A DNA stretch of 64,000 nt from Aporrectodea caliginosa (GCA_020284085.1 JACEVL010000108.1:570332-634331), one strand, 5' to 3'; shown: positions 41,437 through 51,912, numbered from the stretch's first letter. The notes: generated by a model not told the origin, from the letters alone. Numbers and translations: made by a program.

Positions 41437-43230
41437 TTCACCACAGTTTAACGTCGTCTTATGACATCAAAGGCCGTTGACGACAATACGGAAAATATAC
41501 AATACAATCAGAACCATAAACTTATAGCATCCGAACGACACCATTAAAGGTGTCAAACGGAGCTTTACAATTTCACTATAATATTCAATATTTATTAAAC
41601 ATAAAGTATTTCATCTAATACTGTCTGTGATCATTATGTCCTGACAAATTTCATTAACTAACAAATCATTCATGTATTAGAATTGATTAACCCTTCGGCT
41701 ACCAAGGGGGGGGGTTGCCACCCCCCCTAGGTTTTATTCATTTCAAACTTTTTCCGTATGGAATAAAAATTTGACCTTTTAGGTAGCTGTAGGGGGTTCA
41801 TTTACACACGTTTTGAGGTAAAATGTGAGATGATATCTCACACCGTTCAAAAGTTATAGCCAATATACCCGAGGCACCAGGGGGGTGGATACCACCCCCC
41901 TAGACTTTCGACTATATCTTATCCGTCATTTAATATTAAGAGACACAAATTATACCATTCTATAGAGGGAATGTGGGGCTACATTTCTATGGTCACTGAG
42001 TTGACCTGTGACAACCGGAAGTGCTCAAAATAAATAATAATACGCGTAATATGCGTGAAAAATGGCTGAATGGAAGGACTCCCCCCTTAGTTTTTTGTCT
42101 GTAGCATATTCATTTGTCTTCCTGGAAGAGAAACAAAGATACCATTCTTTAGAGGGAATGTAGGGCTTCATTTGCATACCTACATCTTTGTCTTTTGAAT
42201 ACCGGAAGTGATCAAAATAAATAATAATACGCGTAATCTGTGTGAAAATCGCTGAATACAGCATTACAACGTAAACCGATATATATGTATGGATATATAT
42301 GTATGGATGTACATTTATACTATATAAACATGTGTAGGGATGATTTTGTGTATCTTTTATACATGGATTAGTTTCAAAACACACATAATCTTATATTTGT
42401 TTATCCAAAAAGTAGAAAATGTACGCAATTATATACAATATTGCTAATTAATGGGTTCCGTTGTTAAAAGTGATGTAATTTCGAGGTGCATTCACATAAT
42501 GTACAACTAAATATACCATTCTGTGCAGAAATGAATGCTGAATCCATTGCTATATTACAAGTTATGATATATGAAACCAAACACGAAATCCAGGGGGGTG
42601 GTAACCACCCCCCTTGGTAGTCCGTGTTACAAAAAGCTTGGTAGCCCTAGGGTTAAGGTATTCCTTTAAACTGGTCATGTACATTAACCAAGCCATACCA
42701 TTATGCAATATCGAAGAACTAAAGTTGAATGTTAGTAATATTGTAACATGAATATTCATTAACCAATAAGTAATGTTTATAATTTTCTAACATTGGGTTC
42801 TTGTTATTATGACATAACACATTTTAAACAAAAATCAACAGTTGAAAATATGTTGTCTATGGATATTTCAGTAAACATCATTGCAACACAGTATTGCAAT
42901 ATTATGCAACATAGTAGCTACTCTGACATAGTAACCAAACCAAACCATTTGTAATATATAATACTGAAGAACCAAAGTTAAATAATAGTAACCAGCATTG
43001 CAACCAACATTGCAACCAACATTGCATAATAGTAATATGGCAATATAGATATTCATTAACCAATAATTAATATTAATAATTTTCCAACATCAGAATTTTA
43101 TTATAAATGTTATATGACATAACATATTTAAAAATTAACAATTGAAAAGATGTTATCTATGAGTGTTTTAGTAACCAAAATGTACACATACAACCTAAAT
43201 TAAACTATAATAATCCAGTTACAACTTGTG
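41437..43230 (-). mobile_element. Subfamily-1 LINE 3' UTR copy, interrupted
   Basis: Read on the minus strand it follows the 3' UTR of the LINE at 4079-4985: repeated ATGCAATATTGTAATATGTTG-like blocks (the internal duplication is kept), the TTTGACACC hairpin, and the terminal module GTCGTC...GACGAC then GTTAAACTGTGG. It is interrupted by the TTAA element at 41691-42652. No ORF2 remains. Confidence 0.7.
41691..42652. mobile_element. Second TTAA-flanked MITE (piggyBac-like)
   Basis: The left end is CCCTTCGGCTACCAAG and the right end reversed is CCCTAGGGCTACCAAG, 14 of 16 identical, each flanked by TTAA (41687-41690 and 42653-42656). The tip CCCT and TTAA target fit piggyBac. The interior has three G-run/C-run hairpins (GGGGGGG...CCCCCCC near 41705, 41880 and 42592) and a repeated block ATAAATAATAATACGCGTAA (about 42030 and 42218). 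No transposase. It lies inside the LINE 3' UTR, so it is younger than that copy. Confidence 0.75.
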
Positions 43231-43386
43231 AATCACAATAATGCATTTTTTATTTCAAAAATATAAGTGTAAAAAATATAAAATTTGATAGGATCAGTAA
43301 AATCCTTCAGGATCCAATGTCGCTACATCATGGTTGCAGTTAAGAGTCAATAATAATCGTATTGGTTGTTTTCTTGTATCAAGCAG

Positions 43387-43539
43387 CGATTGGATGTCCT
43401 TCGATCAGAACGCCACCTGGTGGGTGGGTTCGCTACAACGAACAGGTGGCCGTTCTTGGCTGCGAACACCTGACGGACACGTGGGAGGTCGTCTGCCGAG
43501 GGTCGTTCTGGGAAGGAGAAATCAGGAACTGCATCATGG
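43387..43539 (+). CDS. Exon: Sushi/CCP domain
   Basis: 51 codons, acceptor TTTTCTTGTATCAAGCAG, donor CATGG/GTAACG, phase 1 to 1; the upstream G plus CG gives Ala at the junction. The frame has four cysteines with Sushi spacing: GCPSIRTPPGGWV, VAVLGCE, TWEVVCRG, FWEGEIRNC. It has the usual Pro-Gly after the first Cys and the aromatic residue two positions after the third Cys region. At about 50 residues it is at the short end for the family. Sushi domains are common in complement and adhesion proteins. Confidence 0.78.
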
Positions 43540-43584
43540 GTAACGGTCTTCAGATTGTGCATGGGCAGGGAGCGATTACTATTA

Positions 43585-43705
43585 GTATTTATAATTATTA
43601 TTGTGATTATTTTTATTATCATTTATCATCATAATCATCATCATAATCATAACCATTATTATCGTCATCGTCATCGTTCTTATTATCGTCATCACCGCAT
43701 TTTCA
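43585..43705. repeat. (ATT/ATC)n imperfect microsatellite
   Basis: Mixed ATT, ATC and GTC triplets directly after the Sushi exon donor region. The intron from 43706 to 44029 shows nothing further. Confidence 0.75.
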
Positions 43706-44029
43706 CCATCATCAATGATTATTAATTATTACTAATTAGTTACTTCTATCGCACCGGAATCTAATGCACAAGGCATTAACCATGTCGCACCAAAACCCAG
43801 CCATTATCAGGTCACTATTATCTAAAAGATATGTCAGTAATACATATATAGGAAGCCCCATCTATTCTTATAAACCTTTGAATCAATAAACTACGGCGTT
43901 TCATAATGATATAGCATTAGTTAAAAACGTTTTAAAGGTGTCGAAAGAGTGAATTATATGAAAACAACGACTGCCGATTATATATAGAGCAATGAAGCCC
44001 AATATTTAAGGTGTCTATTATTATTATAA

Positions 44030-44365
44030 TTTTTTAAAACTGTTCTCACAGTACTGTTCGTGTGGCACTATACAGAATCTCTCATCTGCCTTCATTTTCA
44101 TGGCAAATATTACACACTATTTTGACCTATATCACCTTTCGTAGCCCATGGCAAAATAAATGAAGCCAATCGAGATTATATAGCGCCGGTTAGGATAGGA
44201 TCCACAGTTTAACGGCAGCCTATGACAAGATAACATAGGCCGTAGCCGCCGACTATAGCGCCGGTTGGTAACGTTTAAGGTTTATAACGAACACAATGGT
44301 TGACACCAATTTGCGGCTGCCAGGAGCATTGAAGTTTACGATACCTTTTTCTTACAATCTACTAT
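44030..44365 (-). repeat. Family D/E composite, reversed
   Basis: Reversed order of the composite: family E pieces (AACTGTTCTCACAGTA, CTCATCTGCCTTCATTTTCA), the CCAATCGAGATTATATAGC block, and family D end CGATACCTTTTTCTTACAAT. A family C insertion (44192-44253) splits it. Confidence 0.65.
44179..44266 (-). mobile_element. 62-bp family C insertion with 13-bp target duplication
   Basis: TATAGCGCCGGTT occurs at 44179-44191 and again at 44254-44266 and brackets a 62-bp insert that on the minus strand reads GTCGGCGGCTACGGCC, then GTCATAGGCTGCCGTTAAAC, TGTGGATCC and TATCCT. In the other D/E copies this sequence occurs once and uninterrupted (for example GTCGCTATATAATC at 9944). The insert is nothing but the stem-loop module and a short tail, exactly what an extreme 5' truncation during target-primed reverse transcription would leave. 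Confidence 0.85.
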
Positions 44366-44474
44366 GACTATAATAAAGACCAGATACATCTCATAATAAT
44401 TATGTAAGTCGCTTTTCATTAATGGGCGTGGTCAACGGCATGGCTGTCATTACATTGTATCCATGAGGATCCTG

Positions 44475-44890
44475 AGTGGCCGAGTGGGTTGGTAGCCTGC
44501 TCGTCACGCCGGCGCCCCGGGTTCGCTTCCCGGTCGGGTCGGTTTATCAGAGATTAATTGCTCGGATGGCTCGGTATTGCACCCAAATATAAACGTGAAG
44601 TACAATACAACACCCAATGGCCTAACACATCACAATACAACTGGGGCGCGGTGGTTTAGGGGGCCATCTGCGGTGCCTTGCAGCTGGAGGGTTGCAGGTT
44701 CTAATCCACCTCAAAGTCGCCGCGTAGGAGACCCTCTGGGCAAGTCCTTCACTCGCAATTGCTCATGCGCTTCGGCGTGAAACTCCGATTCAGCGTCCGC
44801 GCAGTAGTCGGGAGCGCCTCTGAATGGGAATCTGGTAGGGGCGCTATAGCAAAATGCTCAAAATACTGAATACAATATACAATACATTAA
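44475..44890 (+). mobile_element. Dimeric tRNA-derived SINE, second copy
   Basis: Same two-headed structure as at 40648-41040: GTGGCCGAGTGGGTTGGTAG and GGGTTCGCTTCC in the first unit, GCGGTGGTTTAGGG and GCAGGTTCTAATCC in the second, then the CGGCGTGAAACTCCGATTCA body and a tail of CAATA-type repeats. B boxes have decayed more than in the first copy. Confidence 0.72.
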
Positions 44891-45086
44891 ATCAATAAGA
44901 TGTCCTGAAACACTGAACACAAGATTCTTTTAGTGGGCTGCGTAAGTGTCAGCGCCTTCGACAGAGCCTAAGCAGTGACCCATTGATCCCATTGATCCCT
45001 GTGGACTCGGAAGGCGGAGCTCTATGCTGATCTGCGTATTAAACAACGCTTATCTGACTCCATGCAGCAAGGTTAAAGACGATTAA

Positions 45087-45200
45087 TGTATGTATGTATG
45101 TATGTATGTATGTATGTATGGGCAATGTATGTATGTATGTATGTATGTATGTATGTATGTATGTATGTATGTATGTATGTATGTATGTATGTATGTATGA
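45087..45200. repeat. (ATGT)n microsatellite
   Basis: About 27 ATGT units with one interruption. It lies at the 3'-tail side of the reversed SINE that follows, so it may be tail-derived. Confidence 0.92.
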
Positions 45201-45212
45201 GCATGTATGTAT

Positions 45213-45408
45213 AGCGGGCCTACGCGATTTCTACTCAGAGGCGCTCCCGACTACAGCGCGGACACTGAATCGGAGTTTCAAGCCGGAAGCGCATGAGCAA
45301 TTGCGAGTGAAGGACTTGCCCAGGGTCCCTACGCGGCGGGTTGAGGGGATTCGAACCCGCAACCCTCCGGCTGCAAGGCAACGAACATACCCCTACACCA
45401 CCGCGCCC
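45213..45408 (-). mobile_element. tRNA-derived SINE (second unit type only)
   Basis: Minus-strand copy of the second half of the dimer: GCGGTGGTGTAGGGGTATG, GCGGGTTCGAATCC (a better-kept B box than in the dimers), AAGTCCTTCACTCGC, CATGCGCTTCCGGCTTGAA, GTCGGGAGCGCCTCTGAGT. It exists here without the first unit, so this unit is an independent SINE. Confidence 0.75.
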
Positions 45409-45844
45409 CGTAATAATGGTGGCATGAAAAAGGGGGAACGTTCCAATGTATGCATTTATCGAGTATTCTTTCTCCGTGTTTTTCAGACTTTTTCGAAGAA
45501 ATTACCAGCAGCGCTCGTCAATCAAAGAGCCCCTTTTTTAATGCCGTTGATTTCTCTGTGCAATCTGTGACTTTTCGACTTCAGATTTATCCTAGTTTTG
45601 ACTATACTTCTATGTTGTGTAGAGCATTCCGAAAGCCTTCTGTGTTTCCAATGTTCCAATGATAAATTTTCTGTGGCAGCATATTCCGCCGCTCTAGACA
45701 TAATTCTGTGGTGGATAGCCTTTGCGAATGCGCAACCTTCGATCACGTATGCGCAATCAAACCCGCATGCTTATTTTCACGACATGCTTAAAAGGGCTGA
45801 ATTATTCTTGGAACAAACCTTTAATCGTCAACAGTTCGTTGCAT
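45409..45844. other. No gene recognised
   Basis: Intron sequence. Open frames near 45450-45750 resemble weakly the 49880-49940 region of a dispersed repeat and have no protein family features. Confidence 0.4.
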
Positions 45845-46160
45845 CTTACCAATTATTGGCGTCGTTAGGGTCCGTTAGGGTTAGGGTTAGTGTTGTCATT
45901 AGAAAACATGGCAAACAATCAACCGTCGCAATAGCAATTTCTGCATGCGTTGCGTGGCGGGATCTTCCGCCGCAAAAGCACAACGCTTCTTTAATATGCG
46001 TCTTCGCGGACTCCCTTATTGTCGATCGACCACAGTTGGCATGGAATTTGGCTTGTACAACGATTTTGTATAATGGTACCGATCCCATCCGGTGATTGAA
46101 ATTCTGCAAATTGTAATTGCAATGACACATTAACATGGCGCTTGTTACAACGGAAATCGA
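45845..46160 (-). repeat. Dispersed repeat related to 8690-8800 and 49900-50060
   Basis: On the minus strand it has TGTCATTGCAATTACAATTT, GTTGTACAAGCCAAATTCCA and GCGGAAGATCCCGCC, shared with the other two copies. A short telomere-like run, GTTAGGGTTAGGGTTAG, lies at 45874-45890. No intact frame. Confidence 0.5.
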
Positions 46161-46208
46161 GGATCGAAGAAAATGGTTAACAAGCGCTTACATGGTGGTA
46201 ACAATAAC

Positions 46209-46221
46209 AATAATAATAAAA

Positions 46222-46273
<52 letters not shown>

Positions 46274-46314
46274 TTAATAATTATTATAATAATAATTATA
46301 ATAATAATAATAAT
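46209..46314. repeat. (AAT)n microsatellite
   Basis: About 35 AAT-type units with two ATT interruptions, at the tail of the following reversed SINE. Confidence 0.93.
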
Positions 46315-46530
46315 TCTTTTTAATGAAGCGCTGTACATGTACATGTTATGACGATTAAACAATTCACAAGAACACAAATCACAGAAGAAATAAATCAACA
46401 AAGTTGCAGCCATGCAAGGCGCAAGCTCATTGTACTTTTGCTGCCACCTTGGGAATGAAGGTATGAGTTAAACCCATGGGGTCCTTACGGGAATTGAACC
46501 AGGTCCGTGAAAACTTCAGGCAAGGGTGTT
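46315..46530 (-). mobile_element. tRNA-derived SINE
   Basis: Minus strand: B-box-like CCTGGTTCAATTCCCG near 46488-46503, body with GTACATGTACAGCGCTTCAT, then the (ATT)n tail. Same family type as 822-1018. The A box is poorly kept. Confidence 0.5.
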
Positions 46531-46734
46531 ATATCAAGCATTAGCAATTTACGAACAGCATGCATACTAAACTATTCAGGTAGCAATAGCAAACACGAGT
46601 TCTCTTAAAACTGTTCAGGAAACTGTAACAGTGTGATTGGGTGTCTGGTCACACGTTATGTTTAGCCAATCGGCCACATTGTCTCATCATTATATAGCAT
46701 CAGATAGCCACGTTTTGAGGGTGTCTAAATGAAT

Positions 46735-46810
46735 GGATGGATCCATGGTTTAACGATATCTTATGACAACAAAGACCGTTAACATCGAAAGAAATTATTT
46801 TCGCTTAATA
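46735..46810 (-). repeat. Family C-like module
   Basis: Reversed: AAAATAATTTCTTTCGATG, arm GATGTT, TTTGTTGTCATAA, arm GATATC, GTTAAACCATGGATCC. Both arms differ from the family norm yet still pair. Confidence 0.65.
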
Positions 46811-46827
46811 CAGCTAGTAGTAGTATC

Positions 46828-46940
46828 AGTTTAACAACGCTGAGTGCTGACAAAGATCATTAGGGTCGCCCTCCTCCTTCATCCGATCTTGGGACTGGAA
46901 CTGCCTGGGAGTATAAGGCACGGTCGCACGGCTGAGTTCT
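46828..46940 (-). repeat. Family A dispersed repeat
   Basis: Minus-strand copy with CAGTTCCAGTCCCAAGATC, GGAGGAGGGCGACCCTAATG and AGCGTTGTTAAAC. Confidence 0.65.
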
Positions 46941-47379
46941 AATACAGCTCAATTAAATATGTCAGACATCTACGTATAATTATCAGAACTGTAATAGAGT
47001 TTCATTAGGTGTGTTGAAAGACAGCGCTCTAACCAATTGGTGGATGGATGGAAGAAACCATTGTTTAACGAGGTATTCTAATAACAAAGGCCGTTCACGT
47101 CGACTGACATCATTTTGAACAGTTACTACAGCTAGCTTGGCAGTATCTGCAAAGTAGACACATTTTAGCGTTTAAGCGAAAATCTGCTATATTTAGCGAC
47201 GTTTATAACGGATTTAAAGGTGTCGAAGCTAATCGTAATATTTATCAATAGTTACCAAGATGTAACGATATCTCTTGCCTTGTCTTTGACGCCAATAAAA
47301 AGTTTTCCGTACAAATCTCACTGTACATATTTTACGCTGGCGATTGAACGGAATGTTGATCACACGCGCAATTTCCTAG
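46941..47379. other. No gene; one decayed module
   Basis: Intron sequence with a decayed 3'-end module at about 47040-47115 (minus strand, AACGGCCTTTGTTATTAGAA then CGTTAAACAATGG) and a TTTAAAGGTGTCGAAGC motif at about 47214. Nothing else is recognised. Confidence 0.4.
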
Positions 47380-47490
47380 CTTAATTGCTGTTTGACGACG
47401 TTGTTATAGCAAAGACGATTAACGTCGCCCTCCACCTTCTCCACGATTTGGACTATCACTACGAAAGTGCAGACAATGGCGGAATTAAGC
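47380..47490 (-). repeat. Family A dispersed repeat, diverged
   Basis: Minus-strand copy with GTGATAGTCCAAATCG, GGAGGGCGACGTTAATCG and CAACGTCGTCAAACAGC. Confidence 0.65.
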
Positions 47491-47504
47491 TTATCCATTA
47501 TGCA

Positions 47505-48180
47505 TTCCAATGTTTAACTACTTCTTATTGATACAAATGCCTTTGGCGTCGTCAAAGTTTTTGATGTATTTCAGTTCATTTTCGTTTAAGTTTTTTCATC
47601 AGTTTTCTTTCTTTTCTCGTCATTGATTACGTGTCTGTCACAGGTTGTTGAGACGGCGATATTTGACAAAATTTAATGCATGTGACACTGGCAAAGAACA
47701 TACTATCAATATCTTTGATTAATTCAGCAAATTATTTAGAGTTGAACGAAATCTATTCTTTAGTAAGAAATTATAATTATAATTAACAAATGGCAAATTG
47801 AGTATGCTATTGAACACAGAGGAAGATTTGATAAATTTATTCAGCCCTTGGGTTTTTGTATCAATAGATATAATAAGAGCAAGACACTATGTTAATAACC
47901 TACCTTTTTATTATTATTAATCCAATATTTAACGACATCCTATAGCTACAGGGCTGTTGACGTCTTTAAGTTTTTGATGTATTTCAGTTCATGTTATTGT
48001 AATGTTCTCATAAGTTTTCTTTTCTTTCTTTTCTCGTCTTTGATTCCGTTTCTGATAGGATGTTGACGTATTTAAAGTTTCTGACGGATTAAGTTCATTT
48101 TCGTATAGCCTACTGTCTATCATCAGTTTGCTTTCTCTCTTCTTGGTTTGGATTCCATTTCTGATAGGATGCTGTGACAG
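47505..48180. pseudogene. Rearranged relic of the complete-LINE family
   Basis: 47505-47690 and 47910-48180 are reversed 3' UTR pieces (CGACATCCTATAGCTAC, TTGACGTCTTTAA, TCTTTGATTCCGTTTCTGAT). Between them, 47690-47900 reads on the plus strand as a damaged ORF2 piece (INSANYLELNEIYSLVRN, then stops where the intact protein has IINKWQIEY). The order and orientations need at least one inversion or two insertions. Dead. Confidence 0.6.
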
Positions 48181-48260
48181 GTGATTGTTGTCAATCTCTT
48201 ATTCATATAAATCATTATATACTGTTTTCTGGTCAATCTTATTAACAATATTTGAGAGAA

Positions 48261-48984
48261 TATCACATTGATCTATCTAAATTACCATCAAACTATCACT
48301 ATTACATTTACAGGAGATGCTCAATATTCATTATCCATCAGTCATAGTACATACAGATTCAATTAACAATTTCAACATGACAATCAACGTTTCAATATTA
48401 TTCAATATTGGTTTATGTATTACAAAATTAGCTCAAAAATGAATCGTATTCATCAACAAACACAAACCAATTTTAAGCAATAACTAAGGACCAAGAATAT
48501 TAGAAATATTATTAAGCATCAGTTTTATCCAATACGAAAAGAAGAAGAAAAAATCACATTATAAGTCCATACATTTAACATTATGAACAAACCAATTAAC
48601 ATGTTATAAACACGGAACATTATTATAAAAAGAATAATAACCTACCGGTTATTGAACTCGTTTGTATAGCTTACGAAACTAGCATTTAAAGGTGTCTAAT
48701 TGAGACAAATATTTCAGTTGATATCTTGTGGCTTTCAGCGCCGATACGTCGACATTAAGGTATGTTGAATTTTTAAGCTAAATTCTGCGATTGGCGAATG
48801 CATAGCTTAAAATACAACAATTTTAAGGATGCATAATTGAGTTTGGTATTTCATACTACAAGTTTGCCCGTCCTAAGACGGCTGAGAAGAATTTTAAAAA
48901 TCAACCGTCGGTCCGTATGCCCTGTGGCTGCGTGTTTGACAGCACAACAATAGACTAACGAGAACCCCAACTTTGAATCTACGC
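48261..48984. other. No gene recognised
   Basis: AT-rich intron. 48280-48450 may be further diverged LINE 3' UTR. A TTTAAAGGTGTCTAATTGAG motif lies at about 48686. Confidence 0.4.
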
Positions 48985-49225
48985 GACGGTTTAAAAAACG
49001 TAAGAGAAGAAACGGTGGGGTTTGGGAAGTCGTGTGTGCACCTCTGTCGATTTAAATATCTCCAAAGATGACGCATTCTTCACGTGATCGGAAAAACTGT
49101 TCCACGCAGTGGGTTCCCGTGACAGAGAAGGAACTGTCACCAAAACTCGTAGAAGACCACAAGACCTGTAGTTGATTTTTCCATGAGAATCGTAGCCAAT
49201 GGTAAACAATATTTCGTAGTAATAA
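48985..49225 (-). pseudogene. CR1/L2-like LINE ORF2 C-terminal tail
   Basis: Minus strand reads NYRSCGLLRVLVTVPSLSRE, PTAWNSFSDHVKNA and SLEIFKS. The WNS-x-xDHVxNAxSLExFK pattern is the end of L2/CR1-type ORF2. Truncated at both ends. It has drifted in the RAFSVAGP region. Confidence 0.5.
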
Positions 49226-49397
49226 AAGCAAGTTCAAGCATTCACCTTAGAGGCTTGTCCACAACGGATGAGCGGACTCTTAAACACCTTTTTTATCGTT
49301 CCATTTATTTATAAATAAAAGCAGGCTAAGAGTTGTAACAATTGTTTTGATGCATGTATCGGATTCTTGTAACAGAGCCAAAAGGCCTTCCTGGATG

Positions 49398-49475
49398 TAA
49401 GGATCCAGAGTTTAACGACATCTTGACAATGTGGCAACAACGACCACTGACGTCGACAGAAATTAGTTTGAACAG
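49398..49475 (-). repeat. GTTAAAC-type module
   Basis: Reversed: ACTAATTTCTGTCGACGTC, loop with a small insertion, AAGATGTCGTTAAAC, TCTGGATCC. Arms GACGTC and GATGTC pair with one G-U. Confidence 0.6.
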
Positions 49476-49489
49476 TTCTCACAGTTCCA

Positions 49490-49890
49490 CTGGCTTAATG
49501 CAGGACTATGTTTTCTAGTGGAAGATTTAATACATATCGGATCTTCTACGTTCACTTAGTTCGGCGATTATCACAATAATTAAAAGACGTGTGTAATTAT
49601 TTTGAACAGGAAGTTCTCACCGCTCTACTAACTGTGGCATAATGCAGAACTGTTAAGGATTATTCAAATTACAGAATTGCGCTTCTGCTTTCTTTTATAG
49701 GGCAAATATCACACTTAAAAGTGGTATGCAATTTATTATTTGAACAGTTCTAGCTGTTCGTATGATATCATACAAAACTGTTCTACTTCTTTCATTTATA
49801 GGGAGAATATCACACTTAGACGACGTGTTCAATTATTATTTTCGAAGAGTTCTGACAGCTCCTTCACCATAATAGAGCTCTGTAGTTGTT
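49490..49890 (-). repeat. Family E array, about four units
   Basis: Reversed units: GAACAGTTCTCAC, GGCATAATGCAGAACTG, CTTTTATAGGGCAAATATCA, CACTTAAAAG. It is the inverted partner of 8862-9240. Confidence 0.6.
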
Positions 49891-49899
49891 TGCTGTTAT

Positions 49900-50545
49900 T
49901 GTTTCCGAAGTTTCTTTTATACGTCTTCTCGAACTCCCTTCTTGTCTTTCGACCCTACTCTGAATGGAATTTGTTTTGCACAGCGATTTTGCATAGTAGC
50001 GACCCCATCGGCTGACTGGTATTGTGTAAACTGTAATTGCAATGATACATTAATAGGGCGCTTCTCCAAGAGAGATTCATCAGAGGCGACCCAGACCTTG
50101 TGACGGAGAACTGGGATCGAACAAAATTGTTATCAAACGCTTAAGGAAGAGAAAGAAAGAAAGACCACGGAATTTATGTCGTAAGATAATAGGTTACCTA
50201 TTAACCCCTTACCCCAGTAACTGTGCAACCGGGAATAATATGGATAGAAAATTTGGTAATGGTAATTCCTAAGCTGAAAACGAAAGAGCACGAATGACTG
50301 AGTCTTAAACACCTTTAAGTCGCTGCTCAACGTCGCTATATAAAGTTATATTTTCGTCTAGCTTCTGCTGTCGAACAGGAATATCAATTTAAAGGATGCT
50401 ATAATAGATTAGCAATTTCAAGTGAATTATAATCATCTTTATTGTCAAATCGGCTACAACAGTTTACTAAGGACTCACTTGTACGTACAACATTACCTGC
50501 ATGTAACAAATGATGCAAAATTTTCTTGAATTCGATTAAAGGCTG
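49900..50545 (-). repeat. Long inverted-repeat partner of 8040-8800
   Basis: Shared blocks with 8040-8800 in reverse: CTGTAATTGCAATGATACAT, ATTTATGTCGTAAGATAAT, GCTGAAAACGAAAGAGCAC, CTTGTACGTACAACATTAC, CAAATGATGCAAAATTTTCT. At the place of the long TC tract it has only a six-base GAGAGA (about 50069-50074). Part of it (50050-50140) also resembles the LINE tail side at 51535-51640. Confidence 0.6.
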
Positions 50546-50549
50546 TACA

Positions 50550-50645
50550 CACTGTGTCATAACAAAGATGATTAGCGTCGCCCTCCTCTTTCCTTCGCTC
50601 TTTGGAACTGGTACTACCGGAGTAAGTGCATTGGTAGAATTCAGC
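50550..50645 (-). repeat. Family A dispersed repeat
   Basis: Minus-strand copy with GGTAGTACCAGTTCC, GAGGGCGACGCTAATC and a GTTATGACACAGTGTG end. GTTAAAC is replaced by the junction with the long repeat. Confidence 0.6.
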
Positions 50646-50654
50646 TTTTCCATA

Positions 50655-51145
50655 TATGTATTCCAGTGTTTAACGACGCCTTATAGCTACAAAGGTCGTT
50701 GACGTCTTTAAAGTTGTTGCATCTTCACCTGGCGGCTGACTATCCGCGCCTCAGATTCACATTTCGGTGTGACCTTGCACGCGTTACAAATTTATTTAAT
50801 AATAATAATGTATTTCAGTTCATTTTCATATAGCTTTTGTCATCAGTTTTCTTTCAATTCTCTCGTCATTGATTCTGATAGGTTGTTGAGACGGCGATAT
50901 TTCAAAAGTGGTTGTTGTTGATCTTTTATTATACACAGATTCATATTATTTTAGCATATCTATATATCGGAATATGTATGGCATATTTTCGAGGACGGCT
51001 GAGGACAGGACATGTATGGTGGCATGCACGCTGGCAAAGAAGGGAACAGAAATAGCTTACATTAAGGGAACAGAAATAGCTTACATTAATTCAGCACATT
51101 ATTCAGAGTTAAAGGAAATATTTACAGCAATTAATTACTTCTGGA
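50655..51145. pseudogene. Relic of the complete-LINE family (3' UTR reversed, ORF2 piece forward)
   Basis: 50655-50920 is a reversed 3' UTR end (GTTTAACGACGCC, TTATAGCTACAAAGG, GTTGACGTCTTTAAAG). 51020-51145 reads forward LAKKGTEIAYIK, GTEIAYINSAHYSELKEIF, matching the LAKEALN...INSTKYLESQEM stretch of intact ORF2. GGGAACAGAAATAGCTTACA with four more bases is tandemly doubled here, an in-frame duplication. The layout repeats that at 47505-48180. Confidence 0.6.
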
Positions 51146-51504
51146 GGGTTCACGACCCTAACTGTTCCCACCCGTCTAACCTCAGTTAAACCACGCCTAG
51201 GAACAAGAGCCTGAATGCACCTCTGTGCAACTGAAACACGATATTCTCTCGTATTTACACAATCCAGTCAACATAATATTATATCATTAGATCAATAACA
51301 TAAATATGGCGTTTCAATGTAATAAGTTCTATAGGACAGTGTTGGTATTTTTTAAATCGTGGTTTTACATTTTCAGTAACATAACGACGTTGAAATTTAG
51401 TAGGCGAACAGTTCTTTAAACTTTTAATTAATATCAGACATATAATTATTGAAGCGTGACGAATATGCAACTATTTTAACGAGTTACTATTCGTCTATTC
51501 TAAT

Positions 51505-51912
51505 TGTTATTGTTATTGTAATTGCAAATTTATATAACGCCACCTGAATATAGACTCACCAGAGGCCTTCCAGACAAAACATAACGAGACCACGATCGAA
51601 CAGAATGGTCTTCAAGCGCTTCCTGAAAGAAGGAAAGAGAGGTCGAGAAGTTCATCTCTGAGGATTTTATACAATTTATTCCCGGACGATATGGGCCGAC
51701 CACAGTAAGACTGGTTTGCTGGGCTGTGGAAGTCCTGGTCGGTGGAGCAACCAAGCCATCAAACCATGCGTGGCAGAGCGGATAAATATGCGACAAGGTG
51801 TGGCAGATACTGAGACACAAATCTCCTTGAGATAAGATGTAGCTAGACATTTGTGCATCAAGACCATAAGCTCAGTGCTTTCATACTAAACTCCACATGG
51901 ACCACACATAAG
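51505..51912 (-). pseudogene. L2-like LINE ORF2 C-terminal tail
   Basis: Minus strand: FIRSATHGLMAWLLHRPGLP, QPSKPVLLWSAH in one frame and then INCIKSSEMNF and LSFFQEALEDHSVRSW in another, so frameshifted. It is homologous to 27490-27836 over its whole length. Upstream of the coding tail, at 51890-51912, is a single TGGTCCATGTGGAGTTTAGT, the unit expanded at 27218-27485. The 3' side ends in a TTATTGTTATTGTAATTGCA block. Confidence 0.6.

Noticed and set aside
45874..45890. Chromosome end
   Set aside because: Only about 17 bases of TTAGGG type with ordinary sequence on both sides.
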